From: Auanema rhodensis
Lineage: Eukaryota > Nematoda > Chromadorea > Rhabditida > Rhabditidae
Direction: 5' to 3'
Assembly (NCBI GenBank): GCA_964057225.1
Contig: OZ059894.1
Span: forward strand, 10,302,131 to 10,366,130
DNA: 64,000 bases
Below are positions 1 through 10,979 of this stretch, piece by piece. Numbering within the stretch: position 1 is the stretch's first letter; each line of letters starts with the position of its first letter. The position numbers and the translations under genes were made by a program. The notes under the pieces are model-generated. The model had not been told where the DNA came from. It searched no databases and saw only the letters and a program-made list of their open reading frames with translations.

Positions 1-29
1 TATAAAAAATGAAAATGAAATTGAATTTA

Positions 30-2386
30 TTATGTATTATTCACTTCAGCTGTGTCATCACCAAACATATGAGCAATGAAGTGACGACAACCAATATCGA
101 TAGTCTCTTGGGCGTCTTCTTTCTGTTCTCCCTCGGCACTCTGATAGAAATCATACACCTAAACACAACTCAAAATAAATAAAGAAAGTTGATAGTATTC
201 AACCTTGTCGTACACCTGAGCATCACCAAAATTCTGATCTTGTATCATAACTCCAAGTGTCATTTTTTGAGAAGCTGTCAGCCAACTGGTTAGATCAGCT
301 GGCTTAAATTGAACAAGACGGAAAATTTTTCGGCAAAATGCTCCATAACGATCTATTTAGAGAATATGATATATATTTAGTAAAACAAAGTTTACCAGCT
401 ACTTGTCTATCAGCTTCATTCAACAGATCACTAACAATTTCTTGATAACGGGTCTCTATTTGATCCACAGGAACATTATCCATGTACAAACCTTTTAGAA
501 TTTCCATATTTTCTTCTCCCAATAATCTCCACATATTATTAAGGCAATATTCCTTCAAATGCCTAAAATATATTAACGTAAGAATAAAATTACAATGAAG
601 TATTACGGTTCATATTGTTCTCTTAAATTTTTCCTCAAATGATAAAATTGGTTCCCAATTACGTTCATAACCTCCCAAGCATCTCCTCCATTCCTTTTTA
701 AACGAGAAATAATAATTTTCTTTAAAATTTTAAACATTAGAAATCAACATTGAGGAATTTGAATTACATTTCTTTCAGTTTGCCACTTGAGCCAATCTCT
801 TTTCAAAGGTTCTGGTAAACTTTTATTATCAGTGTTTGTTGGGCCTGAAAAAAAATAAAATTATGTAATTGTATATTCAGATACCCACTCTCATCTCCAA
901 CTTGTCTAGGGCGTCTTCTTAAATCCGCTTTATAATTGAAGAATTCTCGAACAAGTTCAGTTTTTTTGCTTTCTGACATGCCATTGAAGAATCGGCGAAG
1001 CTAAAAACCTGTCAAAGTTAATTGTGTCCTTGGTGTTTAGAATTAAGAATTTCTAATGCTCCAAATTGAACTTGAGACTTTATCAGAAACAATATCTTTG
1101 TTTCCATGTAAAAAATACTGGAGTATCATTAGAAAAACAAAGTGAACCTAGTATCTATCGCAATATCAATAATTGAACAAGTTAATGTTTTGAACAAAAA
1201 ATTTAAAACTTACAGCAATTTCAATATCTTGCTTTCTTCCAGTTACACGGTATAAATGATGGAGTTCATTCAATTGCCTTGGTGATAAAAGTTCCTCAAT
1301 GTGAATAGCATCTTCACTTCCCAAATATCTAAAATTATTAAAATCATTACAGAAAAATATATTTATTTACCTTTTTTTAAGGTCCAGTATTCTTTGATAT
1401 TTTTTGATTAAAAATTGAGTATTTTTCAAGCAATCTTCATCGTCTGGCTTATTAATTTCTCTTGCTAATTTTATTGCGAAGTCTCTGTAAATGTTTAAAA
1501 ACTTATCAATTTTTATCAATTTTTATTATCTTTTAGGCGAAAATTATTTTTTTAAGTTCAAAAAATCAATAATAAATGACCACGCCGCGTGATTACTCAC
1601 GTAATTTTAATGTCAATTTTAAAATTAACGTTAGGAAAACCAGCTGTACGTGGAGAACTACCATAGAAAATTAAATCCTACAAGAAAATATTGAAAACGT
1701 GACTAATCATAATTTTTCTCAGCTTAGTGTCCCTCCCTCGCCAATTACGTTTGTTCAGTTACTTATAAATTCCAAATAAAAGTTTTTGTTGGAATACAAA
1801 ACGAGGAAGTCACACAGAACAATTGTCAATCGAAGCAAAGAATTTAAGATTGACAGCGACATATGAATATATGTATATATCTACTGATGAATGACACTAT
1901 GATTTGATGGAGAGTTTAAAATAACTGAGTGATGTAATAAGATATTTGGTTTAAGGACACAAATTAAATAATTTAGGTACTAAGATAAAAATTGCGAAAT
2001 ACTATTTGGTTGCTATTGATCAAATTTTGAGAGAAAACGATGTACCTGAAATGAAAGAAATGGCCCTTAATCAGTAAATTCTGAAGGGCTGTTCTTTTAT
2101 CCTCTTCTATATCTTCTATCCATGAGGTACAGTCATCGAGCCGTGTAATCAGAGCTCTCCTAGTGGCAACCAGACGTTCCTCAATTGACTGTGCAGATTG
2201 TTCTTCTGATACTTCGTCCTAAATGGTGAAGTGTACTAAGCCACCATTACTGAAATAGCTCAGTTTTTGTTGAAATGCAAAAAACTAAATTCAGTAATAA
2301 TAGATTATAAAAAATCATACGTGAGGATAACAATATGCATAGCCAATGACAACTACTACAACAATAGTCTTTAGAAGGCGTATCAT
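30..2386 (-). CDS. Divergent NPA-like secreted protein, paralogue of the polyprotein
   Basis: Multi-exon gene. The first exon encodes a signal peptide (MIRLLKTIVVVVVIGYAYC, then YPH). Later exons read as helical NPA-type units: one full unit has both family cysteines (EYCLNNMWRLLG and GAFCRKIFRLV), and the final half unit (SWLTASQK, VYDFYQSAEGEQKEDAQ, GCRHFIAHMFGDD) aligns with the polyprotein unit (TWTTDDQK, VMEYFEAAEGETKKKA, ACKHYAADLFGED). It therefore carries about 2.5 units and ends half way through a unit. A basic RRRPRQ stretch may be a processing site. The stop overlaps an AATAAA signal (26-31), so the 3' end is complete. It lies downstream of the polyprotein on the same strand, which suggests an old local duplication. 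By family it should bind fatty acids or retinoids. Splicing between 2046 and 1484 is uncertain. Confidence 0.75.
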
Positions 2387-2976
2387 TGTGGATTAGAAGT
2401 TGTCGGCAATTGTCCACGCTCCAAACGACCAATCCAACGGCTTTTCGCCCGGTTGTAGTCCAATTGTCCTCTTATCAATTCCGTTAGACAAAATTTCGAC
2501 CGATATCAGCTGATATTCGGTTACTATTCTAGGATATTTTTGTAATTTATAAGTCTTTATTAATGGCGATATCACAAATTTTCGCAACATTTGCGGTCTG
2601 GAACTGGAAGAATGTTTCCAGATACCATATTTGCAACAAGGTAAATTTTTTATAGTTAGAAATTCAGAAGTTTTACAATGGAAAGAATCTGAGAATCCAA
2701 AAATAATAAAGAAATACCATTAATGAACTCAGAACAAAAAAAAGTATACAGAAAACAAAGGTTATATAATTAGGTGAAACGGAGAAAAAATGACTGAAGA
2801 TAATAGAAAATTGATTTATATTTTTACTCTCCGTGTCATCGAAACATCAACATTGAGACACAGATGAAGAGAAGACCGTTCAATCGATCGGACGTGCCGT
2901 CGTTGTATCTGATATTATCACAACAGCCACGAAACATCATCAAGGGGGGAAAGAAATAGGAGACATGTCGACGACG
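2387..2976. other. Upstream region of the NPA paralogue
   Basis: About 590 bp between the paralogue start and the candidate small gene. The first 200 bp are richer in GC and probably hold the promoter and 5' leader. On the minus strand about 2880-2820 there is an open run that could be a second exon of the small gene (see 2977-3153). No other gene is seen. Confidence 0.4.
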
Positions 2977-3153
2977 TTATGCTGAAACTAACTCATCTCT
3001 CAAGCTATCATCAGTCTTGGAAGCCAAAATGCTTTCTGTTCTTTCCTGTTCAATCATCTCAGTCAGACATTGACGTGAATGTATTCTTAAAAATGATTCA
3101 CGGAACAGCACTTTCCTTGGTGAAGTAATACTTGACGTTCGAGGCCCTGACAT
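2977..3153 (-). CDS. Candidate small basic protein, 58 residues, unrecognised
   Basis: An ATG frame of 58 codons beginning MSGPRTSSITSPRKVLFRES and ending LRDELVSA, with an in-frame TGA just upstream of the ATG. The region is richer in GC than its surroundings and the composition is protein-like (basic N-half, acidic C-half, helix-friendly). A competing reading splices after ...LRDEL at a GTTTC donor to a downstream open run (IQRRHVRSIERSSLHL...) that ends in a stop near 2830. A second frame on the same strand starting at 3275 is also open for 62 codons, so the correct frame is not certain. It sits about 210 bp beyond the polyprotein stop on the same strand. I do not recognise the product. 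Confidence 0.35.
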   Translation of the reverse strand: MSGPRTSSITSPRKVLFRESFLRIHSRQCLTEMIEQERTESILASKTDDSLRDELVSA

Positions 3154-3365
3154 CCATCACGTCTATCAACTGTCATCATAGGCGACATGCCTTCCCCCAA
3201 AGTCGTACCCGACATATGTTGATAAAGAAACAAATTTTTGAGAAAACTCAGATAAACGATCAGTTTTTCCAACATCAGGGAATAATTTATTTCGTATTAA
3301 TTTAATAATGTATATATATATTAATGAATTCATATTAAAAAACAATAAAAAAGACTAATGAGGAT

Positions 3366-6300
3366 CTACCAATAATTGTCTCGGCGCAAGCGAGCGGAGC
3401 TACCAAAAACTTTACTACACCCGGCCACCAGATGCTTGGCATCTTGCTTCTTGTCATCACTAGGTAGGTCGTCAATGAAACCAGTAATCTTCGCAACCAT
3501 TTCTTCGTGAGTTGCTCCGCTTTCTTTATAAACCTTCATTTCTTGAGCCTTTTCAGATCCGAAAATATCCTCAGCGTAATGCTTGCATGCTGCTTTCAAA
3601 TCCTCTCTAGCTTGTACTTTCACGTCTCCTTGAGCTGCAGAAAAGAATAACATAACTCTGTCATGAATAGCCTTTCTGTCTCCTTTCAGAGTTTTAAGTT
3701 CAGCTTTTTGCTCAGCAGTTGTCCAACTGAGGTATTTAGATAATTCTTCTTCAAATGAGTGTTCATGACGTTTTTTCCTTCCGATTACTTCATAAACTTT
3801 TTTGCATTTATCAGTGATTTTCTGGGCTTTCGCCTTCTTTTCTTCATCATCCATTGCATCGATGAGAGATTGAACTTTGGCTAACATATCTTGTTGGCTT
3901 CCTCCAGATTCCTTAACGGCCTTAACCTGAGCATATCCGTCTTCTCCAAAAATGTCAAGTCCATAATGCTTGCAAGCACTCTTAAGCTCTTCAGTGGCAG
4001 TAGCCTTCACACTTCCTTCAGCTGATGAGAAGAATTCCATAACCTTCTTGTACACAGCATCCTTATCCTCAACATTTTCCAATTTTTTCAATTCTTCTTT
4101 TTGTTCATCAGTAATCCAAGTAAGGTACTTCTCAAAAGCTTCCTCGAGAGTGTGGTGGTGATCACGTCTCTTACGGCTGGCAACAGCTTGATAAACCTTT
4201 TGACACCCGGCTGTGAGCTTCTGGGCCTTGGTCTTCTTGGCCTCATCAGGTAAAGCAGCAATCAACTCTTGAATCTTAGCGAGCATAGCCTCTTGAGAGG
4301 CTCCAGATTCCTTAACAGCCTTGATTTGAGCTACACCATCGTCTCCGAAGAGATCGGCAGCGTAGTGCTTGCAAGCTCCCTTGAGTTCTTCAGCAGCCTT
4401 CTTCTTGGTTTCACCTTCAGCAGCCTCAAAGTACTCCATGACCTTTTTGTACATAGCTTCTCTATCTCCAGCCTCCTTGATCTTCTTCAGCTCATCTTTC
4501 TGATCATCAGTAGTCCAGGTGAGGTATTTCTCAAAGGCTTCTTCGAGAGTGTGGTGGTGATCACGTCTCTTACGGCTGGCAACAGCTTGATAAACCTTTT
4601 GGCATCCGGCTGTGAGCTTCTGGGCCTTGACCTTCTTGGTCTCATCAGGTAAAGCAGCGATCAGCTCTTGAATCTTAGCGAGCATAGCCTCTTGAGAGGC
4701 TCCAGATTCCTTAACAGCCTTGATTTGAGCTACACCCTCTTCTCCGAAGAGATCGGCAGCGTAGTGCTTGCAAGCTCCCTTGAGTTCTTCAGCAGCCTTC
4801 TTCTTGGTTTCACCTTCAGCAGCCTCAAAGTACTCCATGACCTTTTTGTACATAGCTTCTCTATCTCCAGCCTCCTTGATCTTCTTCAGCTCATCTTTCT
4901 GATCATCAGTAGTCCAGGTGAGGTATTTCTCAAAGGCTTCTTCGAGAGTGTGGTGGTGATCACGTCTCTTACGGCTGGCAACAGCTTGATAAACCTTTTG
5001 GCATCCGGCTGTGAGCTTCTGGGCCTTGACCTTCTTGGCCTCATCAGGTAAAGCAGCGATCAGCTCTTGAATCTTAACGAGCATAGCCTCTTGAGAAGCT
5101 CCAGATTCCTTAATAGCCTTGATTTGAGCTACACCATCGTCTCCGAAGAGATCGGCAGCGTAGTGCTTGCAAGCTCCCTTGAGTTCTTCAGCAGCCTTTT
5201 TCTTGGTTTCACCTTCAGCGGCTTCGAAGTATTCCATGATTTTTTTATAAATAGCTTCTTTGTCATCTGCCTTGGTTTTCAAATCTCTGAGTTCGCTTTT
5301 CTGTTCTTCAGTAGTCCAAGTTAAGTATTTTTCAAAAGCATCTTCTAAACTGTGGTGATGATGATCTCTGCGTTTACGACTAACTGCTCGGTAAATCTTG
5401 TTACAGACTGTGCTCAGTTTCTGTGCTTTTCCCTTTTTTTCTGCATCGGTAAGACCATTGATGAGCGTTTGAATCTTAGCTACAATATCATCATGGCTTC
5501 CTCCAGACTCCTTCAAAGCTTTGATTTGAGCTACACCATCTTCTCCGAAGAGATCGGCAGCGTAGTGCTTGCAAGCTCCCTTGAGTTCTTCCGCAGCCTT
5601 CTTCTTGGTTTCACCTTCAGCAGCCTCAAAGTATTCCATAACTTTAGCGTATAGAGCATCTTTGTCTCCAGATTCCTTCAACATTCTCAATTCTCCCTTT
5701 TGAGCTTCTGAGGTCCAGCTTAAAAACTTTTCGAAGGCCTCCTCGAGAGTGTGGTGGTGATCACGTCTTTTACGGCTTGTAACAGCTTGATAAACCTTTT
5801 GGCATCCAGCCGTGAGCTTCTGGGCCTTGGTCTTCTTGGCCTCATCAGGTAAAGCAGCAATCAGCTCTTGAATCTTAGCGAGCATAGCCTCTTGAGAAGC
5901 TCCAGATTCCTTAACAGCCTTGATTTGAGCTACACCCTCTTCTCCGAAGAGATCGGCAGCGTAGTGCTTGCAAGCTCCCTTGAGTTCTTCAGCAGCCTTC
6001 TTCTTGGTTTCACCTTCAGCAGCCTCAAAGTACTCCATGACCTTTTTGTACATAGCTTCTCTATCTCCAGCCTCCTTGATCTTCTTCAGCTCATCTTTCT
6101 GATCATCAGTAGTCCAGGTGAGGTATTTCTCAAAGGCTTCTTCGAGAGTGTGGTGGTGATCACGTCTCTTACGGCTGGCAACAGCTTGATAAACCTTTTG
6201 GCAACCGGCTGTGAGCTTCTGGGCTTTGGTCTTCTTGGCCTCATCAGGTAAAGCAGCGATCAACTCTTGAATCTTAGCGAGCATAGCCTCTTGAGAGGCT

Positions 6301-9300
6301 CCAGATTCCTTAACAGCCTTGATTTGAGCTACACCATCCTCTCCGAAGAGATCGGCAGCGTAGTGCTTGCAAGCTCCCTTGAGTTCTTCAGCAGCCTTCT
6401 TCTTGGTTTCACCTTCAGCAGCCTCGAAGTACTCCATGATTTTCTTATAAACAGCTTCTCTATCTCCAGCCTCCTTGATCTTCTTCAGCTCATCTTTCTG
6501 ATCATCAGTAGTCCAGGTGAGGTATTTCTCAAAGGCTTCTTCGAGAGTGTGGTGGTGATCACGTCTCTTACGGCTGGCAACAGCTTGATAAACCTTTTGG
6601 CAACCGGCTGTGAGCTTCTGGGCTTTGGTCTTCTTGGCCTCATCAGGTAAAGCAGCGATCAACTCTTGAATCTTAGCGAGCATAGCCTCTTGAGAAGCTC
6701 CAGATTCCTTAACAGCCTTGATTTGAGCTACACCATCTTCTCCGAAGAGATCAGCAGCGTAGTGCTTGCAAGCTCCCTTGAGTTCTTCAGCAGCCTTCTT
6801 CTTGGTTTCACCTTCAGCAGCCTCAAAGTACTCCATGACCTTTTTGTACATAGCTTCTCTATCTCCAGTTTCCTTGATCTTCTTCAACTCATCTTTCTGA
6901 TCATCAGTAGTCCAGGTGAGGTATTTCTCAAAGGCTTCTTCGAGAGTGTGGTGGTGATCACGTCTAGTTCTTATTTCCTTAAACGCAAAACTACAGAATG
7001 CTTGACGTTATTGGTTCAAACCTTGACTTCCCATGCGAAATAACATAAATCACGGGTATGTTCAACTGTGTGCTTCTGGGCATCACTTAACCGGTCTTCT
7101 AATGATGAAATTTTTTCTTTCAGCTAAAAAGAAATGAACGTATTTATTTGAAAATAAGTATATACCTTTGTTACTTCACCATCGTTTCTCAAGTTTTTCA
7201 ACTCAGTAAGTTCATCGGGAGTTGCTACCTCTTTAACCCATTTGGCACAAATTTCCTAGAGATCAAGCTTAGCCAATATAATGGTACAGTAGAATTTACC
7301 TTGAAGTCCTTCTTCAGTTCAGCTTGTCTACCTTCAGGCTGTGCCTTATAGATTTCTTTTATCTTAGCTACGATAACATCAAATTCAGCTCCAGAATTTT
7401 CCAACTCCTACAGTCAAAATAAATATGAAGAAAGTAAAATAAGTATACAAACCTGAACAGAGGCTTTCTCTTCAGGCGAAAGCCACTTTATATACTCATC
7501 AACAGCTTGTAAATGTCTTCTTCTTCTTTGGCTATTTCTGGCGTGATGCTTATGATGGTCGTGATGATCGTGATTATCGTGATTATCATGATTATCGTGA
7601 TTATGGTGATCGTGGCTGCCGTACCAAACTTTTTCACAGAAGGGAAGATCTTCATTTACTTTGGCCTTAAAATATATAGCATGTAAAGAGAGCTAGCATT
7701 ACAACACGTACCTGTTTCTCAGCTGATAATCTCTTTATGAATTCGCGGACCTTTTCTTTACATGCACCATGATTAGTCTCATGCAATTTATGTAAGCTCT
7801 CAATCTCTTCCTTAGTGGCTACTTCATCCATCCAAGCGTAGCATTTCTGAATAATTCAAAAATATATAGGACAATATTTTCAGCATACCTTTCTCGTTTC
7901 TTCCTTAGCTGACGTTTTGGTATTGCTGTCAGTAGCTGACAAATATTTGAAAAGTTTTTCCTTGATTTCATTTCTTGGTACACCTCTCTCAACCATACCT
8001 TTGATCTCCTGAATGAAAAAGTTAAAAAATAATTGATATTCAAACTTACATCTTGTTGTTCTTTGTTCAACCAAGTCAAGTGTTTTTCAATTTTTTGCAT
8101 AACGTCACGCTTCTTCTTGCCGCCTTGAAAAACCTCTTTGCAAATCTGTACATAGTCTATTTTCTATCAGTCTTATAGAAACAAAGCTAACCTCAGATAT
8201 TTTAGCTGCTGATTCCTTAACTGAGCCATCTTGGCGCTCAATTAGAGCCTTGATGAGGCCTTCAACCTATAACAACACACATGAAAAAATCACAAATATT
8301 CATATTAAACCTCAACAAAATTTTCTGCTTCATGTGCTTTCTTAATTGAGGCGATTTCTTCGGGAGTGCCAATCTTGGTGAAGTATGCCTGAAGAAATTA
8401 TGTAAGAAATTTCATAGAAATAATAATAGTTTACCTTGCATTTAGCTTTGTATCCTTCTCTGAGCTCCTTCTGCTTATCTTCAGGAAGAGATTTGAAAAA
8501 ATCCATAGCTTTCTCTCTTTGCTCTAACAAAGATTTACCAGCGGATTTCAGTTCACCTATAAGCATTGCTCGGCATAATGTATGTTTTTTTTGAATTAAG
8601 AGCTCCCAGGGGAGAACATTTCAAAAATTTTGAGACATCCACAATGTTCTGAATATGTTTACTAACCCATTTGTTTTTTCTGATCATCAGTCATCCACTC
8701 AATGAAGTCCTCTGGAGAGGGATCTACACTGCGAACGCCCCGGGAATACGCTTCAAAAACCATTTGGACACTTTCGTCATCAAATTCCTTCAAATTACAA
8801 TTTAACATTGCTTTCAATAGTACGGACATAATTATTTCATAACAAATTTAGAACTCACCGAGTTGATAGATCTTCTTGAGCGAGCAGCATCATTAAGAGC
8901 ATCGCATTCGCTCTATAATTAACTTTAGTTTATTTTAAGAAAAATTTGCTTACTCTCCAAATAGCGATAGCCTTCTGTTCTCTCTCAGTGGTCCTGCTCT
9001 CATACGACTTCATCTTCTGTTTAGCAGCGGCCGCATCAGAGGCAAAGAGTTCCTTCAATTCTGATAATTCTTCAGATGAAAGAGCCTGATCATTGCCGAA
9101 TTTTAGAGGGGATTCAATACAAAACATGCATACCTTTTCTAACCAAGAGTTGCAACGAGTACGATAGTTCTCATCCCAAACCTTACGAGTCTCGTCATCT
9201 ACTCCCTTATAGAATTCCATTACTTTATTTTTGAATTCTTCCATGTTTCCACGAATCTTAATGAAGATATTTTTATAAAAAAAATTGGTAATAGTCACTC

Positions 9301-9855
9301 ACTGGTTCAAGAATTTCTTTTTGTTCATCATTCAACCAACTATCCAAAGGAGGCAAAAACTTAGCACTGAAAAGAATTCAATTTTGTTTTTTATCAAAGT
9401 TCTCTAGTTAAGGATTTGTGTCATTTTTGATTTCGAATAAAGATTAAAAACAAGAAAGATTTGAGAATTAATGCTGGCATTTGAAATTTAAATGTGACCA
9501 ATTGACATCAAAATAGGGCGATAACAAGATCTAACATGGTTTGATGAATTCTTATCATAAACACAATAAACAAAGCTTTTTAATTAAACGTTAATACAAG
9601 CGAATTAGACGATAAAAAAGTTGACTGTCATAAATTCATATATGTATATTCGACTAACCTAGCATCTTCCGGTTTAGCATGTCTACTTGAACGTAACCTT
9701 ATATTGGCCGAAACCTGAAAATAAGATGCTAATGAGGATTTATTTATTAGGAATGTACAAATATATTAGAACATTTGTTTGGATGTTGTGAAATTCTTTA
9801 AAAAACTAAAACTTACCAATGCAATGCCCAAGAGGGCAATACAAAGGACTCGCAT
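3366..9855 (-). CDS. npa-1: Nematode polyprotein allergen (NPA), 13-unit lipid-binding ladder protein
   Basis: A secreted precursor cut into roughly 15-kDa helical units that bind fatty acids and retinoids (known for ABA-1, gp15/400 and DvA-1). Exon 1 (ATG at 9855) encodes a signal peptide (MRVLCIALLGIAL, then VSANIRLRSSRH). Four divergent units follow, broken by many short introns, with basic linkers at RSRR, KKKRD and RRRR. From 6977 to 3366 one exon encodes nine units starting near 6959, 6560, 6161, 5762, 5366, 4961, 4562, 4163 and 3767, mostly 399 bp (133 codons) apart. Units are separated by RKRRDHHH or a close variant, a furin-like site. Each keeps the W near its start and two cysteines (GACKHY, AGCQKVY). 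A 44-nt intron (7021-6978) joins the divergent and uniform parts. An AATAAA lies at 3286-3291. The last unit ends LRRDNYW. Confidence 0.95.
7530..7625 (-). repeat. His/Asp/Asn-rich coding minisatellite within NPA
   Basis: Inside the third divergent NPA unit the coding strand repeats a 9-bp motif (CAC/T-GAT-AAT) giving HDHHNHDNHDNHDNHDHHDH followed by KHHARNSQRRRR. It sits at the linker just before an RRRR processing site. The repeat keeps frame. Such His/Asp runs can bind divalent metals; that role is inference only. Confidence 0.8.
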
Positions 9856-9910
9856 GTTAATACCGAATGAGCTCGTCGCACTGAGGCTGTACAAGGGACT
9901 CTACTCTTGA

Positions 9911-9997
9911 AATATATCGACTGACTTCGTTATCTTTCTATAATTATCAGTGCACAACATAGAGCTGGTTTAATATTCAAAGTCAAGACTGATAAGA
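9911..9997 (-). promoter_or_regulatory. Candidate NPA promoter with GATA sites
   Basis: Upstream of the NPA ATG (9855) are TGATAA-type sites at 9944-9951 (TTATCAGT) and a full ACTGATAAGA at 9988-9997, plus TTATCT at 9930-9935. ACTGATAAGA matches the intestinal GATA-factor (ELT-2 type) consensus known from Caenorhabditis. An AT-rich TATA-like run (atatat, about 9912-9917) sits some 60 bp before the start codon. NPA genes are expressed in gut in studied nematodes, so an intestinal promoter is a reasonable inference. Confidence 0.5.
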
Positions 9998-10484
9998 CAA
10001 GTTGTTCATGAATTGTCAACAAGCACTTCACGATTTCGCAATTGGCTTTCCTCGTTTTTAAATACAAAATATGAATGCATCTTCGCCTAGTCTATAAAAA
10101 AAGAATCAACCGCATTCTTGTAATTATTCTTTCAAAATGCCGTATGTTTACGTGAAATATGCATAATTGTACACCTCGGTCGCGTAGACTTACAGTACAA
10201 GTCAACAGACAATTACTGATTTCTAACGAAGATTCATATTCAATTATAATACCATATAATATACACGTATAATGCACACATATATATATATATATAAACT
10301 TGTCAACTATGTGATTAGTGGCACATGTTGTATTTTGATTTTAAATGTGCTTTAGGCTGAACTTTGTGTGCCTTTCTGTTGACAGATAAGATAAATACTA
10401 GCAGACATTAAACGTAATTATTCTAGACCAACTATATCACACAGAGTAAAATATTGGAAAGATTTTATTCTTCAATAAAAGAGT
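9998..10484. other. Intergenic, no gene seen
   Basis: AT-rich spacer between the NPA promoter and the small secreted-peptide gene. It contains a short (TA)n run near 10282-10297 and another GATA-like pair (agataagataa) near 10385-10395. It includes the AATAAA of the next gene (10463-10468, minus strand). Confidence 0.5.
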
Positions 10485-10979
10485 TTATAATCTTTGCAGA
10501 TATCGAGAAATCACATCTTCAGATCCAGGTCTGCAAATATGCATAGATTAGGAATAGAAAAACAAATTGGTTTTACTTGAATCGTGCAAACTGCTCCGTA
10601 GATGATTTTAAATGAATAGCCCCTGTTCGATTTGCGCTAAAACACAATAAAATATGGAAAGTTTCTCATGTTATCAAATATATCTATTAATTAATCGATA
10701 ATCTATGATGAAATAATAATAATTTAAATCGGCTTGATAAGATAAATGTTAAAAACAATTTGTTCAAAAATCGTAAAATAAAAAAATTCTAGCTGATAGC
10801 AAATTGATCCTAATTTCTTGAATTGAATCTTTTTTCTTATTATTGGGCAGTCGAATTAAATGGACAATGTTATGTTCATACCTGATAGTTTGAGTAGAAT
10901 AGAAACGAGATATTGTACCGAAGATTGTTAAAAAGCCAAGACAGAGAAAGAGGGATATAACGAGAAATAAACGAAACAT
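10485..10979 (-). CDS. Candidate small secreted or membrane peptide, 67 residues, three exons
   Basis: Three short exons join in phase: 10882-10979, 10577-10636 and 10485-10530, total 204 nt. Exon 1 encodes a strong hydrophobic N-terminus (MFRLFLVISLFLCLGFLTIF), then GTISRFYSTQTI. The rest reads SANRTGAIHLKSSTEQFARF, then KPGSEDVISRYLQRL and a stop. Splice sites are CAG/gtatga, AA/gtaaaa, ttttag and tttgcag, all normal. An AATAAA follows the stop by about 17 nt (10463-10468). Together these make a real gene likely although the product is not recognised. The N-terminus may be a signal peptide or a single membrane span. A secreted peptide is possible, but no dibasic processing site is visible. 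Confidence 0.5.

Noticed and set aside
3970-7043. A series of plus-strand open frames of about 127 codons across the NPA region
   Set aside because: They are antisense shadows of the 399-bp NPA repeat. They recur at the same spacing, are low-complexity Ser/Leu/Phe-rich, and the minus strand has clear family homology.
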